DNA from: an uncultured Faecalibacterium sp. | Lineage (GTDB): Bacteria > Bacillota > Clostridia > Oscillospirales > Ruminococcaceae | NCBI GenBank assembly: GCA_934512105.1 | Contig: CAKSWQ010000005.1 | Span: 8,141-72,140, forward strand | DNA length: 64,000 nucleotides | Reading direction: 5' to 3' | Shown here: one piece after another, positions 61,196 to 64,000 of the stretch | How the letters are laid out: each line of letters opens with the position of its first letter | Position numbering within the stretch: the stretch's first letter is position 1 | Notes under the pieces: generated by a model | Database searches by the model: none | Told to the model about the DNA's origin: nothing | The model's input: only the letters and a program-made list of their open reading frames with translations | Made by a program: the position numbers and the translations under genes

Positions 61196-63949
61196 TTACA
61201 GCGTTTCTACCCGGTCGAACAGATCCTTCGCGGCTTCCACGGCGTCCTTGCTGCCAAAGGCCACCCGAACGCCGCCGGACAGCACATCAGACAGGGCTGC
61301 GGCCTGTGCTTTGAGCAGGGCGGCGTCCACGCTGCACAGCGCCTTGCGGTCGGCGGTGCGCATTTCGTCCGTGATGCCGCAGAAGTACCGGTGATCCAAC
61401 TCCCGGGCGGTGGCACGCGCCTTGCGGGGCGTGTCCAGCTTGGCGGCGGTGCCCACGATGAACTCGTCCAGATCCCGGGCGGTGTAGTCCCGGGCGGCAA
61501 GGGCGGCAGGAGCGGCTGCAAAGGTATCGTAGCTTTCCCGCAGGTGGGGGTCCCGGTAGGTGTACAAAAACTCGATGCCGTCTGCACAGAGCATTCCGGT
61601 GCCGTAGGCACCGCCCACCTCCCGGATGGTGTGCCACAGGTATTCGTAGCTCATCACCCGCGCCAGTACCCGGCGGCGGCTGTCCCGGGGCATGGGCCAT
61701 GCCAGCACATCGTAGTTCACGCCGCCGTCAATGATAAAGGCTTCGTTCACCGGGGGCGTCAGGGGCTGGGTGTAGGGCTGTGCCGGGGTGCGCTGCGCAG
61801 CGGCAAAGCGGCTTTCCGGCAGCAGGGTGCGCAGCTTTTCCAGTGCGGCTTCGGTGCCGTGCAGGCTGACGGTCAGGGCGGCGTTTTGCAGCACCCGGCG
61901 GCGCACAGCATCCAGCTTTGCGCCCAGTGCCGCCCAGTCGGCCTTTTCCAGCAGACCGCACAGGAAGTGGTAGTAGCTCACGCCGGTGCAGGCTTCGTCC
62001 GCAGCGCCCTCTACATAATAATGGGCGCGGGCGCGGGTGGAGGCAAACTCGTTGCCCTGCTGGATGAACAGCTGCTCCATGCGCAGCTTCAGCTGGCTGA
62101 CCACCCGGGCATAGGCGGCTTCGGCGGCAGCGCCGGTAAGGACGGTATCGTACAGCCACTCGCCGCCGATCTCCACCGCCTTTTCCAGGCTGCGCTCCAG
62201 CAGGCTCAGGCAGAGGGTGAGCTTGGCGTGGCAGGGAGTGCCCTCCTGCCGCCCGGTCCAGAGATCCAGCTGGGCGCGGCTGTCGCCCAGCCATGTGCTG
62301 CGCAGGGTGTTCAGCTGCTGGGCGGTATGGGCGGGGGTGTCCAGCTCGTCCAGCACATCGGTGAGCAGGTTCAGGTATTGCAGCTCCTCCGGGGTGATGC
62401 TGCCCAGATCATAGTAGAAATTCAGGTACAGGCTGCCGGCAGAGGGGTGGCGCAGCAGGGTGGCACCGGCCAGCTGCTCGGCGCTGCCCTGCGGGGCGGT
62501 ATCGCCCGCGCCAAGGTCGGCGGCGGTGAGGGGGTGCTCCAGCACCAGCTTGCCGTCGGTGCGCACCGGGGCGGCGTCGTCCTCGGCTTTGGGTGCGGTG
62601 GGGATCTGCACCACCTGCACCGGGGCGGGGGCGAACAGCTCCCGCAGCAGGGTGTCAAACCAGCCCTCCTCCAGCTTGCTGCGCAGGGCAGCGAAAAGCT
62701 TATCCGTGTGCAGCAGCAGGGCGGCATCGCCGGTATGCAGCCAGCCGGTGGCAGCGTCGATGGCGTCCAGCACGCCGTCCGGCAGACTGCCCGGGCGCTC
62801 CAAAGAAGCAAACTCGGCCTCGTTCAAGGCGGCCAGCAGCAGGTCGTGGGGGATGCCGGTCTTTAGCAGCTCGTCCACAGCCTTGCGCACGGCGGGGGCA
62901 AATTTGCGGGCAGAATCCGCCGTAGCACCGCGCAGCAGCAGCTCCAAGGTGGGCTGCAGGGTGCTGTCGTCAAAGCCGATGTCGATATCTGCGCCCAGCT
63001 GCTCGGCCAGCAGCGCGGCCTTGAGGGGGGAGCTGTTGGTGCTCAGCAGCGCACCCAGCAGGATCTCCACGCCCAGCTGCCGCTCCCGGTCGGCAAATGC
63101 GCCGGTGTACCATGCCAGTGCGCACTGCACCTCGTCCGGCTTGGGCTGGTCGGTGTAGTAGGGCAGCTCCACGAACGCGCCGGGCTGCTCGTCCTGCATC
63201 GTCAGGCGGGGACGGGCAGCGGCCTTGGGCATCTTGGACAGGTAGTCCTGATCCAGCCGCGCCAGCTTGTCGGCCATATCCATCTTGCCGTACAGGGTGA
63301 TGCAGCAGTTGTCGGCGCTGTAATGACGGCGGTACACCCGCTGGTATTTCTCGTAGGTCAGGGCGGGGATGGACGCCGGGTCGCCGCCGGACACAAAGCC
63401 GTAGGCGGTATCCGGGAACATGGCCCGCTGCAGGGCGTTTTGCAGCTGGGCGTCCGGGGAGGCCAGCGCGCCCTGCATCTCGTTGTAGACCACGCCGCTG
63501 ACCGTGCCGTCCGCATCCCGGTGCCAGCCCTCCTGCTCGAACACGGCAGAGTCCACCATGGCCAGCGGGCAGAACACCGCGTTCAGGTAGACGTCCATCA
63601 GGTTGCAGAAATCAGTCTCGTTGGGGGTGGCAAAGGGGTAGACCGTCTTGTCCGGGAAGGTCATTGCATTGAGGAAGGAGGCCATGCTGCTTTTGAGCAG
63701 CTGCACAAAGGGAGAACTGACCGGGTATTTTTCGCTGCCCGCCAGCACGGAGTGCTCCAGAATGTGGAATACGCCGGTGTCATCGGACGGAAAGGTGCCG
63801 AAGCCGATGCCGAAGGCCTTGTTGACGTCCTCGTTCTCCACCAGCAGCACGGACGCACCGCTGACGTCATGGGTGAGCAGGGTCAAAGTACCGTGCTGCT
63901 CGGGGCAGTCCTCGGTGCGCAGGACGGTATAACCGGGATAGTGTGCCAT
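61196..63949 (-). CDS. M16C family metallopeptidase (presequence-protease type)
   Basis: A 917-residue insulinase-superfamily protease. The inverted zinc motif HxxEH is HILEH at about residues 62-66 (GVFHILEHSVLAGSEKYP), and SFLNAMTFPDKTVYPFATPNE with the distal EMQGALASPDAQLQNAL region carrying the third ligand Glu. The two halves form the clamshell typical of PreP/Cym1 relatives, with the second half lacking the zinc motif. No signal peptide. These degrade short unfolded peptides in the cytosol. GGAGAA is 8 bases before the ATG. The remaining 50 bases of the window hold no gene start. Confidence 0.9.
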   Translation of the reverse strand: MAHYPGYTVLRTEDCPEQHGTLTLLTHDVSGASVLLVENEDVNKAFGIGFGTFPSDDTGVFHILEHSVLAGSEKYPVSSPFVQLLKSSMASFLNAMTFPDKTVYPFATPNETDFCNLMDVYLNAVFCPLAMVDSAVFEQEGWHRDADGTVSGVVYNEMQGALASPDAQLQNALQRAMFPDTAYGFVSGGDPASIPALTYEKYQRVYRRHYSADNCCITLYGKMDMADKLARLDQDYLSKMPKAAARPRLTMQDEQPGAFVELPYYTDQPKPDEVQCALAWYTGAFADRERQLGVEILLGALLSTNSSPLKAALLAEQLGADIDIGFDDSTLQPTLELLLRGATADSARKFAPAVRKAVDELLKTGIPHDLLLAALNEAEFASLERPGSLPDGVLDAIDAATGWLHTGDAALLLHTDKLFAALRSKLEEGWFDTLLRELFAPAPVQVVQIPTAPKAEDDAAPVRTDGKLVLEHPLTAADLGAGDTAPQGSAEQLAGATLLRHPSAGSLYLNFYYDLGSITPEELQYLNLLTDVLDELDTPAHTAQQLNTLRSTWLGDSRAQLDLWTGRQEGTPCHAKLTLCLSLLERSLEKAVEIGGEWLYDTVLTGAAAEAAYARVVSQLKLRMEQLFIQQGNEFASTRARAHYYVEGAADEACTGVSYYHFLCGLLEKADWAALGAKLDAVRRRVLQNAALTVSLHGTEAALEKLRTLLPESRFAAAQRTPAQPYTQPLTPPVNEAFIIDGGVNYDVLAWPMPRDSRRRVLARVMSYEYLWHTIREVGGAYGTGMLCADGIEFLYTYRDPHLRESYDTFAAAPAALAARDYTARDLDEFIVGTAAKLDTPRKARATARELDHRYFCGITDEMRTADRKALCSVDAALLKAQAAALSDVLSGGVRVAFGSKDAVEAAKDLFDRVETL

Positions 63950-64000
63950 TTTTATTCTCCTTTACGGGATGTTTTTCACAGAGGATGCGCCTGCGGCTCA

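Overview
The window is about 64 kb of high-GC Firmicute chromosome. An IspH-ribosomal S1 fusion, a Rex-Tdk pair, a T-box leader, a SAM-I riboswitch, pectin-degradation genes and abundant CCCTCAGTC-ended intergenic repeats suggest an Oscillospiraceae gut anaerobe, most like Faecalibacterium. The genus is inferred from gene content and style; no search was run.

Layout. 1-3965 is the distal end of a prophage: a tail protein cut by the window edge, an Ig-like tail fibre, two SGNH esterases, an M15 endolysin and a holin. It is followed by a strong hairpin and a short non-coding element with IS200/IS605-like ends. 4.4-10.0 kb holds an ECF transporter S subunit, an oxidoreductase, coaX and coaBC (pantothenate to coenzyme A), and murC. 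10.1-15.0 kb is an MMPL exporter with a secreted helical-repeat partner, opposite a TetR regulator with two visible operators. 15.1-15.9 kb has tRNA-Val and a tiny orphan CRISPR array whose first repeat is split by a palindromic repeat element. 16-20 kb carries a T-box-controlled BASS transporter and serC-serA. 20.6-22.5 kb holds a BlaI-like repressor and citrate synthase.

22.6-31.2 kb is one minus-strand series: tepA, ftsK, a low-GC restriction endonuclease and methyltransferase cassette, a YgiQ radical-SAM protein, and a ComEC-like lipoprotein hydrolase. 31.4-32.8 kb is rex-tdk. 33.5-40.7 kb is a pectin locus: sugar-binding lipoprotein, two permeases, AraC regulator, GH28 and GH105. Next come a SpoIIQ-like M23 protein and an MFS exporter with a TetR regulator and paired operators. 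43.7-48.3 kb is the clostridial cluster HI0933-type flavoprotein, cmk, plsC, ispH-rpsA. After it come a GtrA protein with an unusual insert, a 44-residue membrane peptide, deoC, a GGDEF protein, riboswitch-controlled metK, a PRPP-synthetase-like gene, an ABC/FtsX exporter, a purine permease and an M16 protease.

The most notable non-gene structure is a family of modular intergenic repeats, at least six loci here. They have CCCTCAGTC/GACTGAGGG ends and subterminal hairpins whose stems differ between copies but stay paired. One copy sits inside a CRISPR repeat with an apparent 9-bp duplication. Other points of interest are the IS200/IS605-like element with possible omega-RNA-like structure, the seamless insertion of the restriction-modification cassette into a core gene series, the internal ribosome-binding site in ispH-rpsA, and a GGADGPT motif embedded in GtrA.
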